Source: Paenibacillus kobensis NBRC 15729 (GTDB lineage Bacteria > Bacillota > Bacilli > Paenibacillales > Paenibacillaceae). Taken from it: 64,000 nucleotides of DNA. The stretch lies in assembly GCF_004000825.1 (NCBI RefSeq), contig NZ_BILZ01000025.1, positions 1 to 64,000 of the forward strand, read 5' to 3'. Made by a program: the position numbers and the translations under genes. Below are positions 8,701-17,539 of this stretch, piece by piece. Under the pieces are notes generated by a model, which saw only the letters and a list, made by a program, of their open reading frames with translations, searched no databases and had not been told where the DNA came from. Numbering within the stretch: position 1 is the first letter of the stretch; the number at the start of each line of letters is the position of its first letter.

Positions 8701-8896
8701 GTCGTAATCGTTCCTTTCGATCTGATCTTGTTTTTACAATCAAACACGAACTTTATATATTTTACATCCGGTTAACGTTACCATAATCTTGCGCACATGC
8801 TGACGCGCCATAATGAACCCACAACAACATCCACCAGGTGCAAATGCGCGACTTGCGAAAATACAATATTACGGGAACGAAGGAGTATAGACGAGG

Positions 8897-9625
8897 ATGA
8901 AGAAAAAAATATTAATCGTTGATGATGAGCCTTCAATCTCGATGCTCATCGAATTCAATTTGAAGCTAGCGGGCTACGAGGTCCGCTGTGTGCATGACGG
9001 AGAAGCCGTATTCGAGCTGCTCAAGCCTTTTCGTCCCGATCTGATCGTTCTCGATCTCATGCTTCCGAAGATGGACGGCATCCAAGTATGCCGCGAGCTT
9101 CGCCGGCAGAACAATGCTGTTCCCATCATCATGCTGACCGCTCTACAAGATGTGACGGACAAAATCGCCGGACTCGACAACGGCGCTGACGATTATATGA
9201 CGAAGCCTTTCAGCCCGCAGGAGCTTATCTCCCGCATCCAGGCGATATTCCGGCGGCTGTCATCGCTGCCTAGCTCAGGCGAGGTTACCGTCTTCGAATT
9301 CGGCCGGCTGTCCGTTTATCCCGAGCAGCGCGAGGTACATGTCGACGGCAGACCGATCGAGCTGACGCCGAAGGAATTCGAGCTTCTCCATTTCCTTTGC
9401 CGCCACCGCGGCAAAGTGTTGAGCCGTCAGCAGCTGCTGCATGGCGTGTGGGATTACCATTTTCTCGGCGATACGCGGATCGTTGATGTTCACGTCAGCC
9501 ATTTGCGCGACAAAATCGAGAGAAATGCTCGTACGCCGGAATATATCATTACGGTACGCAACGTTGGCTATAAGCTGTCCGGGCCGCCGCAAACGGTCGA
9601 GCCGTCCTCTATGGCAGGCATTTAG
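8897..9625 (+). CDS. Orphan OmpR/PhoP-family response regulator
   Basis: A 242-residue regulator: receiver domain 1-120 (acidic DDE at 9-11, phospho-acceptor Asp in VLDLMLPKMDG, Lys in MTKPFSP) and an OmpR winged helix 140-230 (ELTPKEFELLHFLCRHRGKVLSRQQLL, then RIVDVHVSHLRDKIE). No histidine kinase gene is adjacent, so its partner is elsewhere. It is followed by a strong terminator shared with convergent serC. The N-terminus resembles PhoP, but I cannot assign a regulon. Confidence 0.9.
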   Translation: MKKKILIVDDEPSISMLIEFNLKLAGYEVRCVHDGEAVFELLKPFRPDLIVLDLMLPKMDGIQVCRELRRQNNAVPIIMLTALQDVTDKIAGLDNGADDYMTKPFSPQELISRIQAIFRRLSSLPSSGEVTVFEFGRLSVYPEQREVHVDGRPIELTPKEFELLHFLCRHRGKVLSRQQLLHGVWDYHFLGDTRIVDVHVSHLRDKIERNARTPEYIITVRNVGYKLSGPPQTVEPSSMAGI

Positions 9626-9661
9626 GCCTGCTAGGCAAACACGGAGCCAGCAAGACAGAAG

Positions 9662-9698
9662 ACCGCCCACTTCTTCCGGACTGGAAGAAGTGGGCGGT
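9662..9698. terminator. Bidirectional terminator between the response regulator and serC
   Basis: A perfect 16-bp stem (ACCGCCCACTTCTTCC and complement) with a 5-base loop lies between two convergent genes. The plus strand continues TATTGTCGTCTT, a weak U-rich tail. Confidence 0.8.
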
Positions 9699-9734
9699 TA
9701 TTGTCGTCTTCAGCCGTATTCAGGCTGCTGTTGA

Positions 9735-10823
9735 TTAACCGTGGCGTTTCTGGAACTCAGCCATAAATTGCGCAAGCGCTTGGCAGCTCTCGAGCGGCAC
9801 TGCGTTGTACGTCGAAGCGCGAAGCCCGCCAACGCTCCGGTGGCCTTTCAGGCCGACGAAGCCTGCTGCTTCCGATTCCTTCACGAACAGCTTCTCGAGC
9901 TCTTCCGAATGAATGCGGAACGTAATGTTCATAAGCGAACGGCTTGCCGGATCAGCAAATCCGCGGTAGAAGCCGCCGCTGTTATCGATTGTGTCATAGA
10001 TGAGCTTCGTTTTGTCGCGGTTGAATTGCTCCATACCCGCTACGCCGCCCTTTTCTTTCAGCCATTTCAGGACGAGCGTTACCATATATACCGAGAACGA
10101 TGGCGGCGTGTTATACAGCGAATCGTTCTTCGCATGCGTATCGTAGCGCAGCATCGTAGGGATCGTCTTCGGACTATTAGCTGCCAGATCGTCGCGAATA
10201 ATAACGATCGTAACACCCGATGGACCCAGGTTTTTCTGTGCGCCAGCGTAAATCATGCCAAACTTCGACACGTCTACTGGACGGCATAGGATGTCGCTCG
10301 ACATATCGGCGATCAGCGGCACGCCAGCCGTGTCCGGATAAGCTTGGAATTGCGTACCTTCAATCGTTTCATTCGACGTAATGTGGAGATATGCCGCATT
10401 GTCCGGCAGTGCGATCGACGACAAGTCCGGAATGCGGTTGAACTTGAATTCCTCCGACGATGCTGCAATTGCTGCTTCGCCGAACAGCTTTGCTTCTTTG
10501 TATGCTTTGTCAGCCCAGCTGCCCGTCATCACATAAGAGCCGGTCTTGCCTGGTTGAAGCAGGTTCATTGGAATCGAAGCGAATTGCGTGCTTGCGCCGC
10601 CTTGCAGCAGCAGCACTTGATAATTGTCCGGAATGCCGAACAATTCGCGCAGCAGATCCCGTGCTTCGTTGTTTACTTGCTCGTACAGCGCGCTGCGGTG
10701 AGACATCTCCATAATCGACATGCCTGCCCCGTGATAGTCCACGAATTGCTCCTGCGCCTGCTGCAGTACCTCAAGCGGCAGCGCTGCCGGTCCGGCGTTA
10801 AAGTTATATGCCCGTTTCGTCAC
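9735..10823 (-). CDS. serC: Phosphoserine aminotransferase
   Basis: A 362-residue PLP enzyme that makes 3-phosphoserine from 3-phosphohydroxypyruvate in serine synthesis. I place the start at GTG 10823 (VTKRAYNFNAGPAALP) because AGGGG lies 9 bases upstream and the family begins just before NFNAGP; the longer frame to 10904 adds unrelated residues. Visible family signatures are SIMEMSHRS, LLLQGGAST and the PLP-lysine segment IYAGAQKNLGPSG. The gene stands alone, with no serA next to it, and ends at a bidirectional terminator. Confidence 0.93.
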   Translation of the reverse strand: MTKRAYNFNAGPAALPLEVLQQAQEQFVDYHGAGMSIMEMSHRSALYEQVNNEARDLLRELFGIPDNYQVLLLQGGASTQFASIPMNLLQPGKTGSYVMTGSWADKAYKEAKLFGEAAIAASSEEFKFNRIPDLSSIALPDNAAYLHITSNETIEGTQFQAYPDTAGVPLIADMSSDILCRPVDVSKFGMIYAGAQKNLGPSGVTIVIIRDDLAANSPKTIPTMLRYDTHAKNDSLYNTPPSFSVYMVTLVLKWLKEKGGVAGMEQFNRDKTKLIYDTIDNSGGFYRGFADPASRSLMNITFRIHSEELEKLFVKESEAAGFVGLKGHRSVGGLRASTYNAVPLESCQALAQFMAEFQKRHG

Positions 10824-11294
10824 CGTATACACCCCTGTCTTCGATTTCAGAAAAGAAAAGTCTCCCAATCTTATTACAATTAGAGGCGAGTCCATTCCGA
10901 TCAACTATGGCTATGATAGCAAGTTTACGCCGCTTCATCAAGTGTCTAAAAGTCGAACAAAAAATATTATTTAGTAAAAATCATTCGGATTTAGCACTTT
11001 TGCCTCGTTTTTTGCCGTACATTCATAAAACTTGGTCTCCACACATTTTTTTTGTCAAATGTATGCTCGAAAAGTATCGAAAAACCGGGCTCAAAATGAT
11101 CCGCTTGTACCTGCGTAGAGACACCGTACAATCCCTATCCGTGTCTAATCCTAACGAATGCTCGCGTCGTTATTTTGCACTGAAAGACGATTTTTCAAAT
11201 CGAACGAACGAAAGAAACGTTATTCCTCGATTTGCCACAGCCTTTGGATGGTCCAATAGGATGCAGCAGCATTATGTTTTCGACAAGATCCGCG
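10824..11294. other. serC upstream region; promoter but no gene
   Basis: On the minus strand TTGATG (10936-10941), 17 bases and TATCAT (10913-10918) form a plausible serC promoter about 90 bases before the GTG start. The rest, up to the glnA terminator, is AT-rich. I found no T-box motif, riboswitch or frame with a ribosome site; the plus-strand frame from 10808 has no family-like features. Confidence 0.5.
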
Positions 11295-11324
11295 CAAAAT
11301 AAAAGCGGACCCGCGCGGGTCCGC
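11295..11324 (-). terminator. glnA terminator
   Basis: GCGGACCCGCGCGGGTCCGC (11305-11324) is fully self-complementary, and on the minus strand it is followed by TTTTATTTT. It starts 24 bases past the glnA stop. Confidence 0.9.
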
Positions 11325-11347
11325 CTAAATTTATGAATGCATGAATC

Positions 11348-12772
11348 TTAGCAGTCGAAGTAGAGGCCGTACTCGTAAGGATGGATACGGATCGCTACTG
11401 CTTTTGCTTCGTTGCGTTTTACTTGTACGTAGTTGTCGATGAATTCTTTCGTGAAGACATCGCCTGCCGTCAAGAACTCATAGTCTGCTTCCAGAGCGTT
11501 GAGCGCTTCGTCGAGCGTACCTGGTACGCTGCGGATTTCGCGTTTTTCTTCATCGGACAGCTCGTAGATATTTTTGTCGAAAGGACCATAGCCCAGTGCG
11601 ACTGGATCGATTTTGCGTTGGATGCCGTCCAGACCTGCAAGCAGCATTGCTGCGAATGCAAGGTAAGGGTTAGCCGTGGAGTCCGGCGTACGGAACTCAA
11701 TACGGCAGCCTTTAGGCGTAACTGCTGCGATCGGAATACGAACCGCTGCAGAACGGTTGCCTTTCGAGAATACGAGGTTAACTGGTGCTTCATAACCTGG
11801 CACGAGACGCTTGAACGAGTTCGTCGACGGGTTCGTCAGTGCGATCAGCGCTGGCGCGTGGTGCAGGATACCGCCCATGAAGTGCATAGCGATCGGGCTC
11901 AGGTTAGCATATGCGCCTTTCTCATAGAACAGCGGGGAATCGCCATTGAAGATCGACATATGCACGTGCATGCCGCTGCCGTTGTCGCCGAAGAGTGGTT
12001 TCGGCATGAACGTTGCAACTTTGCCGTATTGGCGAGCTACATTGTGCACGATATATTTGTATTTCATCAGGTTGTCAGCTGTTTTCGTCAGCGTGTCGAA
12101 GCGGAAGTTGATCTCTGCTTGACCTGCCGTTGCAACTTCATGGTGATGGCGCTCAACGCGGAGGCCCGTTTCTTGCATAACGCGAACCATTTCGCTGCGG
12201 ATATCTTGTTGTGCGTCAACTGGAGCTACTGGAACATAGCCGCCTTTAACGCCAACTTTGAAACCAAGGTTGCCGCCTTCTTCTTTACGGCCCGTGTTCC
12301 AAGCTGCCTCATCGGAGTCAACTTCGAAGAACGATTTGTTCATGCTGCTTTCGTAGCGAACGTCGTCGAAGATGAAGAATTCGGATTCTGGTGCGAAGAA
12401 TGCCGTCGTGCCGATACCCGTCGTTTGGAGGTACTCTTCTGCTTTGTGAGCAATCGAGCGTGGGTCACGGTCGTAACGATCGCCCTCAGGCGTATGGATG
12501 TTGCTCATAATGTTAAGTGTAGGATGATCAGTGAAAGGATCGATGAATACCGATTCAGTGTCTGGCATCATAACCATGTCGGAGTTTTCGATGCCGCGGA
12601 AGCCGACGATCGACGAACCGTCGAATGCTACGCCGTTAACGAAAGTATCAGCGTCTACCTCTGTCGCTGGCAGCGTGATGTGGTGCGCACGGCCTGCAAG
12701 GTCAACGAAGCGGAAGTCGACGAATTGGATGTTGTTTTCTTTAATCGTGTTCAATACGTTTTGAACTGACAT
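11348..12772 (-). CDS. glnA: Type I glutamine synthetase, GSI-beta-like
   Basis: A 474-residue ammonia-assimilating enzyme. The ATP/glutamate active-site segments are clear: FAPESEFFIFDD, KPLFGDNGSGMHVHMS, NSFKRLVPGYEAPV and RIEFRTPDSTANPYLA. Length and the C-terminal insert DKNIYELSDEE are those of the GSI-beta class; Tyr403 sits where enterobacterial enzymes carry the adenylylated tyrosine. The classic Bacillus enzyme is the shorter GSI-alpha (about 444 residues) encoded beside glnR, and no glnR is here. The ribosome site is GGGAGG. Upstream lie a TTGACC/TATAAT promoter and GlnR-type boxes. Firmicutes normally lack the adenylyltransferase GlnE, so control is more likely transcriptional. Confidence 0.93.
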   Translation of the reverse strand: MSVQNVLNTIKENNIQFVDFRFVDLAGRAHHITLPATEVDADTFVNGVAFDGSSIVGFRGIENSDMVMMPDTESVFIDPFTDHPTLNIMSNIHTPEGDRYDRDPRSIAHKAEEYLQTTGIGTTAFFAPESEFFIFDDVRYESSMNKSFFEVDSDEAAWNTGRKEEGGNLGFKVGVKGGYVPVAPVDAQQDIRSEMVRVMQETGLRVERHHHEVATAGQAEINFRFDTLTKTADNLMKYKYIVHNVARQYGKVATFMPKPLFGDNGSGMHVHMSIFNGDSPLFYEKGAYANLSPIAMHFMGGILHHAPALIALTNPSTNSFKRLVPGYEAPVNLVFSKGNRSAAVRIPIAAVTPKGCRIEFRTPDSTANPYLAFAAMLLAGLDGIQRKIDPVALGYGPFDKNIYELSDEEKREIRSVPGTLDEALNALEADYEFLTAGDVFTKEFIDNYVQVKRNEAKAVAIRIHPYEYGLYFDC

Positions 12773-12849
12773 GTTAAAATCCTCCCATTTCCGAACATTT
12801 AGGTTGGTTTGAACTTGAATCGTTCAAGTTTCCTTGTTTCTATGTGGCT

Positions 12850-12879
12850 ATTATAAGACTCGATGATTTACATGGTCAA
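12850..12879 (-). promoter_or_regulatory. glnA sigma-A promoter
   Basis: On the minus strand TTGACC (12879-12874), an 18-base spacer and TATAAT (12855-12850) lie about 80 bases before the glnA start. The GlnR-like boxes begin a few bases upstream of the -35 element. Confidence 0.75.
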
Positions 12880-12885
12880 TAGTTA

Positions 12886-12924
12886 TGTAAGGTATTTTTT
12901 TAAGTCATGTGAGGTATTCTCACA
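12886..12924 (-). promoter_or_regulatory. Tandem GlnR/TnrA-type operators of glnA
   Basis: TGTGAGGTATTCTCACA (12908-12924) matches the GlnR/TnrA consensus TGTNAN7TNACA exactly. A second copy of the left half and centre, TGTAAGGTATTT, starts at 12886, 22 bases away or two helical turns. The arrangement upstream of the -35 box fits nitrogen control of glnA. Binding by GlnR or TnrA is inferred from the motif. Confidence 0.75.
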
Positions 12925-12971
12925 GCTTTAGAAAAACTTTCACAATTTCCGGTGTCGATTCGAAACTTAAA

Positions 12972-13009
12972 AAACCGTGAAGCCCTTGATTAGCAAGGGT
13001 TCACGGTTT
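12972..13009 (-). terminator. aroF terminator
   Basis: AAACCGTGAACCCTTG, a short loop and CAAGGGCTTCACGGTTTTTT on the minus strand form a long stem with one bulge and a T-run, 20 bases past the aroF stop. Confidence 0.88.
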
Positions 13010-13029
13010 GTGTGTCTCTACTAGAGAGT

Positions 13030-14091
13030 TTATTTGGTCCAGGAAACAAATGCTTCTGCCGGCTGCTTAGGCGTATCGAATCGCTTGCCTACGAGCGGCG
13101 CAAGCTTCTCCAAATCCTTCAAAAGGTTTGCGAATTGATCTGGGAAAAGCGATTGCACGCCATCACCTGTCATCGAATTGTCCGGATCCGTATGCATTTC
13201 GATAATAAGCCCGTTCGCGCCTGCAGCAACCGAAGCTTTGGACATCGGCTCTACCAATTCGCGCCGTCCCGTTCCGTGGCTAGGGTCCGAGATGACCGGA
13301 AGATGGCTTAGCGACTGCAATACCGGAATAGCTGACAAGTCGAGCGTGTTGCGCGTGTACGTCTCGAACGTTCGGATTCCACGCTCGCAGAGCATAACGT
13401 TCGGATTGCCTCCGGCAAGGATGTACTCCGCAGCGTTCAAGAGTTCGTCGTACGTTGCGCTGAATCCGCGCTTGAGGAGCACCGGCTTGTCGATCGTGCC
13501 GAGTTTGCGAAGCAAGTCGAAGTTCTGCATGTTACGCGTACCGACTTGGAGAATGTCAGCGTATTCCGCACAGACATCTACATATTCCGGCGTCATGACT
13601 TCTGTAATCGTCAGCAGACCATGCTTTTGACCCGCTTCAGCCATCATAACGAGACCTTCAACGCCAACCCCTTGGAAGCTGTATGGACCTGTGCGCGGCT
13701 TGAAGGCGCCGCCTCGAAGCACTTGCCCGCCTGCTTCCTTCACAAGACGTGCGATTTCATCGATCTGTGCCGGCGTTTCCACTGCGCACGGACCGCCCAT
13801 AATGACGAGATGCTCGCCGCCGATTTTGACGCCTTTCACCTCGATGATCGTGTCGTTCGGATGGAACTCGCGGCTGGCGAGTTTGTAGGACTTCGAAATT
13901 TTAATCACATTGTCGACGTCCTTCAGTTGACGAAGATGCTCTGCGAGCGTCGGCTCCGCCTTGCCGATAATGCCGATGACCGTACGGTCCGTACCGCGCG
14001 ATACATGCGCCTGCACGCCCGCTCTCTCAATTTGGGACACAATTTCCGCAATACGCTCTTCCGTAATGTTGGATTTCGTAATAACGATCAT
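13030..14091 (-). CDS. aroF: 3-deoxy-7-phosphoheptulonate (DAHP) synthase
   Basis: A 353-residue first enzyme of aromatic amino acid synthesis, of the type I-beta family. Residues 1-70 (MIVITKSNITEERIAE to NVIKISKSYKLASRE) are the ferredoxin-like regulatory domain seen in Thermotoga-type enzymes, not the chorismate mutase domain of Bacillus subtilis AroA. The TIM-barrel domain has GPCAVET, LRGGAFKPRTGPYSFQG, QVGTRNMQNFDLL, VLLKRG, CERGIRTFE and SDPSHGTGRR, which carry the metal and phosphoenolpyruvate ligands. The ribosome site is GAAGGAG. The start overlaps a 33-codon frame listed separately. Confidence 0.93.
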   Translation of the reverse strand: MIVITKSNITEERIAEIVSQIERAGVQAHVSRGTDRTVIGIIGKAEPTLAEHLRQLKDVDNVIKISKSYKLASREFHPNDTIIEVKGVKIGGEHLVIMGGPCAVETPAQIDEIARLVKEAGGQVLRGGAFKPRTGPYSFQGVGVEGLVMMAEAGQKHGLLTITEVMTPEYVDVCAEYADILQVGTRNMQNFDLLRKLGTIDKPVLLKRGFSATYDELLNAAEYILAGGNPNVMLCERGIRTFETYTRNTLDLSAIPVLQSLSHLPVISDPSHGTGRRELVEPMSKASVAAGANGLIIEMHTDPDNSMTGDGVQSLFPDQFANLLKDLEKLAPLVGKRFDTPKQPAEAFVSWTK

Positions 14092-14189
14092 ATCGATCTC
14101 TCCTTCAATTTATCATTTATGGATTGGATGATTTCGTATAAGTACAAAAGATCTTTGCGTTCGGACGGCGCAAGCAGCCGTTCTTTCAT
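14088..14189 (-). CDS. Possible 33-residue leader peptide coupled to aroF
   Basis: An ATG at 14189 opens a frame that ends in a TGA overlapping the aroF ATG (ATGA). The peptide begins MKERLLAPSERKDLLYLYEI and continues as a charged helix, IQSINDKLKERSI. It has no aromatic-rich attenuator signature and no strong ribosome site. The exact 4-base stop/start overlap and amphipathic sequence suggest a coupled small gene, but chance is quite possible. Confidence 0.3.
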   Translation of the reverse strand: MKERLLAPSERKDLLYLYEIIQSINDKLKERSI

Positions 14190-14440
14190 TTTACAGTTTC
14201 ACACTTCAACGCTTGTTCGCTTTTAAGCTTTTATGCTTTGTGGCTTTTATGCTTTTAACTGCTAAAGTGAATATACCTCATGCTGCCTCTTCCGTCAATA
14301 GGATTTATTCATTTAACATGAGCACTTGTCTCGTTTGGCTCCCTGTCGATGAATGAGCCTGCCCCGCGCAACTTGGGAAATCCAGAAAAATGTTATGAAT
14401 GCTTCCATCGAAGGATCGTACGGAATTAGGGGTTATAAAA
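14190..14440. other. aroF upstream region, nothing clear
   Basis: Apart from short imperfect repeats of GCTTTTATGCTTT around 14228-14255, I see no gene or recognisable RNA element. The aroF promoter should be here, but I cannot point to one with confidence. Confidence 0.4.
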
Positions 14441-14445
14441 AAAAA

Positions 14446-14480
14446 AGCCTCCACCCTTCATTCCATGAAGGGTGGAGGCT
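14446..14480 (-). terminator. ispH-DUF2062 operon terminator
   Basis: AGCCTCCACCCTTCA, a 5-base loop and TGAAGGGTGGAGGCT form a perfect 15-bp stem followed on the minus strand by a run of ten T. It lies 4 bases past the DUF2062 stop. Confidence 0.95.
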
Positions 14481-14484
14481 GCTG

Positions 14485-15039
14485 TCACTCGGGTAAGGGG
14501 TTCGCAGAGGGCGTATCGTTACGCTTTGATTTTCTTTTCTTCTTCCTTCGCTCGGCGAAGAACGCAATGCCTTGCTTCACAGGGAAGTAGAACAATATGC
14601 CGAGCAGAATGCCATTAATTAATCCGCCGACAATCAGCTTCAGGTTATACCCGATAAACTTGTTGATGAAATGCGGCAGGAACGAAATGTTCACCTGAAG
14701 ATGGTCCGGCAATATCCATCCCCCCACGATTCCGCTAAGAAACGCGATAGGGATAAATATAATTTTACCGAATACGAATCCGATCAACGCCCCCGCCATG
14801 CTTGCACTCATCATGTAGACAAGCGGGAACATAAGCAGAAACGCAAGACCGAACGTCGGCAACGTAATCATCTCGATCGCAATCCCGATCGAGAATCCAA
14901 GCGCTACCTTAGAGGGGCCTCCCGGAGCTCGCATAAGCATAATAAATTTGTGCTTGAACCAGCGCTTCAATCGTAACAGCTTACTTCCTCGAACGCGAGC
15001 AGCGCTCCCCGACTGCCGCACGCGTCCTTTACCAGCCAT
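14485..15039 (-). CDS. DUF2062 membrane protein
   Basis: A 184-residue membrane protein of the DUF2062 family. A very basic N-terminus (KGRVRQSGSAARVRGSKLLR) precedes RAPGGPSKVALGFSIGIAIEM, the family signature, and three to four transmembrane helices between about residues 55 and 155. The C-terminus is basic again (ERRKKKRKSKR). Either GTG 15042 or ATG 15039 can be the start, and both are coupled to the ispH stop (TAGTGATG). The molecular function is unknown; a link to isoprenoid or envelope work is only suggested by the operon. Confidence 0.85.
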   Translation of the reverse strand: MAGKGRVRQSGSAARVRGSKLLRLKRWFKHKFIMLMRAPGGPSKVALGFSIGIAIEMITLPTFGLAFLLMFPLVYMMSASMAGALIGFVFGKIIFIPIAFLSGIVGGWILPDHLQVNISFLPHFINKFIGYNLKLIVGGLINGILLGILFYFPVKQGIAFFAERRKKKRKSKRNDTPSANPLPE

Positions 15040-15041
15040 CA

Positions 15042-15995
15042 CTACGCACCTGCCGATTTCGTACGAATCGTCGGCAGCAGCTTATTCATATTAATGGTAC
15101 GCCGTTTCTCCCACGTAGATGGATCATTCGTATCGAATTGCTCAAGGAAAGCAATGACTTCTTTCGTAATCGGCGTCGGCGTAGACGCACCTGACGTTAC
15201 CGCGACGCGTTCCAGGCCCTTCAGCCAATCGATGTCGACCTCGCTCAGATCGGCCACGCGATAGGCTTTCACTCCGGCAATTTCCTCCGACACCTGCGCC
15301 AGACGGTTCGAGTTATTACTGCGCGGATCGCCTACGACAATGACAAGCTGCGCCTGATCCGCTTGATCGGCAACCGCTTCTTGACGCACTTGCGTCGCTA
15401 GACAAATTTCGTTATGAATTTCGGCATGCGGGTATTTCTCCAGCAGCTTCGAGATCAGAATTCGAATATCCCATTGCGACATCGTCGTCTGATTCGTAAT
15501 AAGGAGACGCTCGCTGCTCAAGTTTAGCTGCTCGATATCTTGTTCACGCTCGATCAGATGGACGCTTTCCGGCGCAATGCCGATCGCTCCCTCCGGCTCG
15601 GGGTGGCCTTGCTTACCGATATAAATAATTTCGTATCCTTCTGCCGTCTTGGTACGAATCAAATCATGCGTCTTCGTGACGTCTGGACAGGTCGCATCAA
15701 CAACGGTCAAACCCTTGTCTACAGCGCGTTGTCTCACTTCCGGCGATACGCCGTGAGCGGTGAAAATAACCGTGCCTTTATCAATTTGTTCCAAAATTTC
15801 AAGCCGGTTAGGACCGTCAAGCGTAATAATGCCTTCATGCTTGAAAGCTTCCGTCACGTGAGCATTGTGAACGATCATGCCTAATATGTGAACCGGTCTT
15901 GGAAGATCCAGGTTGCGAGCAGTCTGCAGCGCAAGCACCATTGCATCTACGACGCCGTAACAATAGCCACGTGGAGAGATTTTGACGACTTCCAT
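15042..15995 (-). CDS. ispH: 4-hydroxy-3-methylbut-2-enyl diphosphate reductase
   Basis: A 317-residue [4Fe-4S] enzyme that makes IPP and DMAPP in the last step of the MEP isoprenoid pathway. The three cluster cysteines are visible in [11 protein letters not shown] (Cys12), [12 protein letters not shown] and [12 protein letters not shown]. Substrate-binding segments include [27 protein letters not shown] and SGASTPTP. I chose the ATG at 15995, with AGGTG about 8 bases upstream, over a longer frame. It is in operon with DUF2062 and lies 52 bases after the upstream two-component system. Confidence 0.93.
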   Translation of the reverse strand: MEVVKISPRGYCYGVVDAMVLALQTARNLDLPRPVHILGMIVHNAHVTEAFKHEGIITLDGPNRLEILEQIDKGTVIFTAHGVSPEVRQRAVDKGLTVVDATCPDVTKTHDLIRTKTAEGYEIIYIGKQGHPEPEGAIGIAPESVHLIEREQDIEQLNLSSERLLITNQTTMSQWDIRILISKLLEKYPHAEIHNEICLATQVRQEAVADQADQAQLVIVVGDPRSNNSNRLAQVSEEIAGVKAYRVADLSEVDIDWLKGLERVAVTSGASTPTPITKEVIAFLEQFDTNDPSTWEKRRTINMNKLLPTIRTKSAGA

Positions 15996-16047
15996 GACTA
16001 AACACCTACTTTCTGCCGATGCCAACTTCCTCGGCCTTACAATCCAT

Positions 16048-17535
16048 TCACTCCATTATACCCGATTCGGAGTGCCGAGAAAAGCTGACGGGCAGCCAGA
16101 CGGTGAAAGTGCTTCCTGCTCCCTCCCGTGTCGTCACTTCTACAAAACCGTTATGTTCGTCAATTATCCATTTTGCTATCGATAATCCAAGCCCGGTTCC
16201 GCTCGTCTTGCCGCGCGATTCATCCGCCCGGTAGAAGCGGTCGAAGATGCTCGGCACTTCCTCGCGCTTCATGCCGATGCCGGTATCTTTGATCATGATG
16301 CCGACCCGGTCCTCACCCTTGATGACGCTAAGATCAACCGTGCCGCTTGGCGTATACTTGAATGCGTTCTCGATAAATATGAACAGCAGCTGCCGCAAAT
16401 AATCGGGGTTCCCGTATACGGTGACTCCTTCCAGAATACCGTAATCGTGAGTGACCCACTCCGCCTTCCGCGGCAAATGCTGAGCCCGGCGGCAGACGTC
16501 TTCCACGATGGACAGCATCTCCACTTCCGACTTCTCCATGACGAAGCCGGCGTCCGCCCTCGCGAGCGACAACAAATCGTTCACGAGCCGGCTCATCCGA
16601 ATCGCCTCGTCTGCGATGTCTTGCATCGCTTCTTGCGACATCGCAATCCGCTCGGCTTCCAGCTCCGACACTACCGGCTCTGAACCGCTGCCGTCACCTA
16701 GCGCAGGACGGGACATCCGCTGCAGCAGCTCGATATTGCCGCGAATCGTCGTCAGCGGTGTCCGCAGCTCATGCGATGCGTCGGATACGAACCGGCGCTG
16801 CGAGTTGTAGGCCTCGTCCAGCTCGTTATAGGCCGTCTCTAATTTAGAGAGCATACCGTTAAGAGTATCCGTCAGCGTGCCGATCTCGTCGTTCGTCTGC
16901 AATCTCGGAATCCGGTGGCTAAGATCCGAACCCGTCTCGATCTGACGGGAGGCGCTAATGACGTTCTCGATCGGGCGAAGCGCCTTCCGGGCAAGCAGCA
17001 ATCCAGTCGCAGCAGCGATCAACACAGCGGCCAGCGAGCTTATAATGAGAATCGTACGAAGATCATACAAATATTCCGCCTGGCTTCCTGTATAAGCACC
17101 GATTTGGACAATATAGACCACATTCTGATCCAGTCCAACCAGTTTAATTTCACATAGCATGAACGGATTTCCGCTTGTTTTTACTGTACGGTAGTGAATC
17201 GGGTCCGGCGTGTCCCAGTCCGCAGGCTTAGGAAATTGCAAATTATTTTGCAGCATATTGGAAGACTTGTCTTGGATATTGTTATACTGCACATTGAACA
17301 GCTGCACATACAGCTCGCTCTGTAGAGTGGAATTCGTCAGCCGGTCGGGCCGGATACTGCCGCTCCAGTCGCCGCGGCTTTCCTGCAGCAGTTGCTTGGC
17401 GCTTTCTCCTAGCTGAGCTTTCACTTCGTTATTGGAATTAAAATACACATAGAAGTACAAAGCGCTTCCGAACAGCAGCAGAATGACTGCGAGCAGCCCG
17501 GAAAACCATAACGTAAGACGCAGCCGTATCGACAT
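16048..17535 (-). CDS. Two-component sensor histidine kinase, HAMP type
   Basis: A 495-residue kinase. A helix at about residues 10-30 ([20 protein letters not shown]) and one at about 165-185 ([20 protein letters not shown]) bound an extracellular sensor of about 130 residues. HAMP domain ([18 protein letters not shown]) at 185-240, HisKA with phospho-acceptor His in [18 protein letters not shown]-box FIENAFKYT, and G-boxes DTGIGM and GTGLGLSI. It starts 4 bases after the partner regulator ends, and both follow htrA on the same strand. That context suggests envelope or secretion stress sensing like CssS, but this is inference. Confidence 0.92.
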   Translation of the reverse strand: MSIRLRLTLWFSGLLAVILLLFGSALYFYVYFNSNNEVKAQLGESAKQLLQESRGDWSGSIRPDRLTNSTLQSELYVQLFNVQYNNIQDKSSNMLQNNLQFPKPADWDTPDPIHYRTVKTSGNPFMLCEIKLVGLDQNVVYIVQIGAYTGSQAEYLYDLRTILIISSLAAVLIAAATGLLLARKALRPIENVISASRQIETGSDLSHRIPRLQTNDEIGTLTDTLNGMLSKLETAYNELDEAYNSQRRFVSDASHELRTPLTTIRGNIELLQRMSRPALGDGSGSEPVVSELEAERIAMSQEAMQDIADEAIRMSRLVNDLLSLARADAGFVMEKSEVEMLSIVEDVCRRAQHLPRKAEWVTHDYGILEGVTVYGNPDYLRQLLFIFIENAFKYTPSGTVDLSVIKGEDRVGIMIKDTGIGMKREEVPSIFDRFYRADESRGKTSGTGLGLSIAKWIIDEHNGFVEVTTREGAGSTFTVWLPVSFSRHSESGIME

Positions 17536-17539
17536 GATG

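Noticed and set aside
10808-11302. Plus-strand frame of 164 codons in the serC upstream region
   Set aside because: It has no ribosome site, starts inside serC and has no family-like pattern; its bases hold the serC promoter on the other strand.
11381-12769. 462-codon frame antisense to glnA
   Set aside because: It is a mirror of a highly conserved gene with biased codon use; the composition is Cys/Arg/Val-rich noise.
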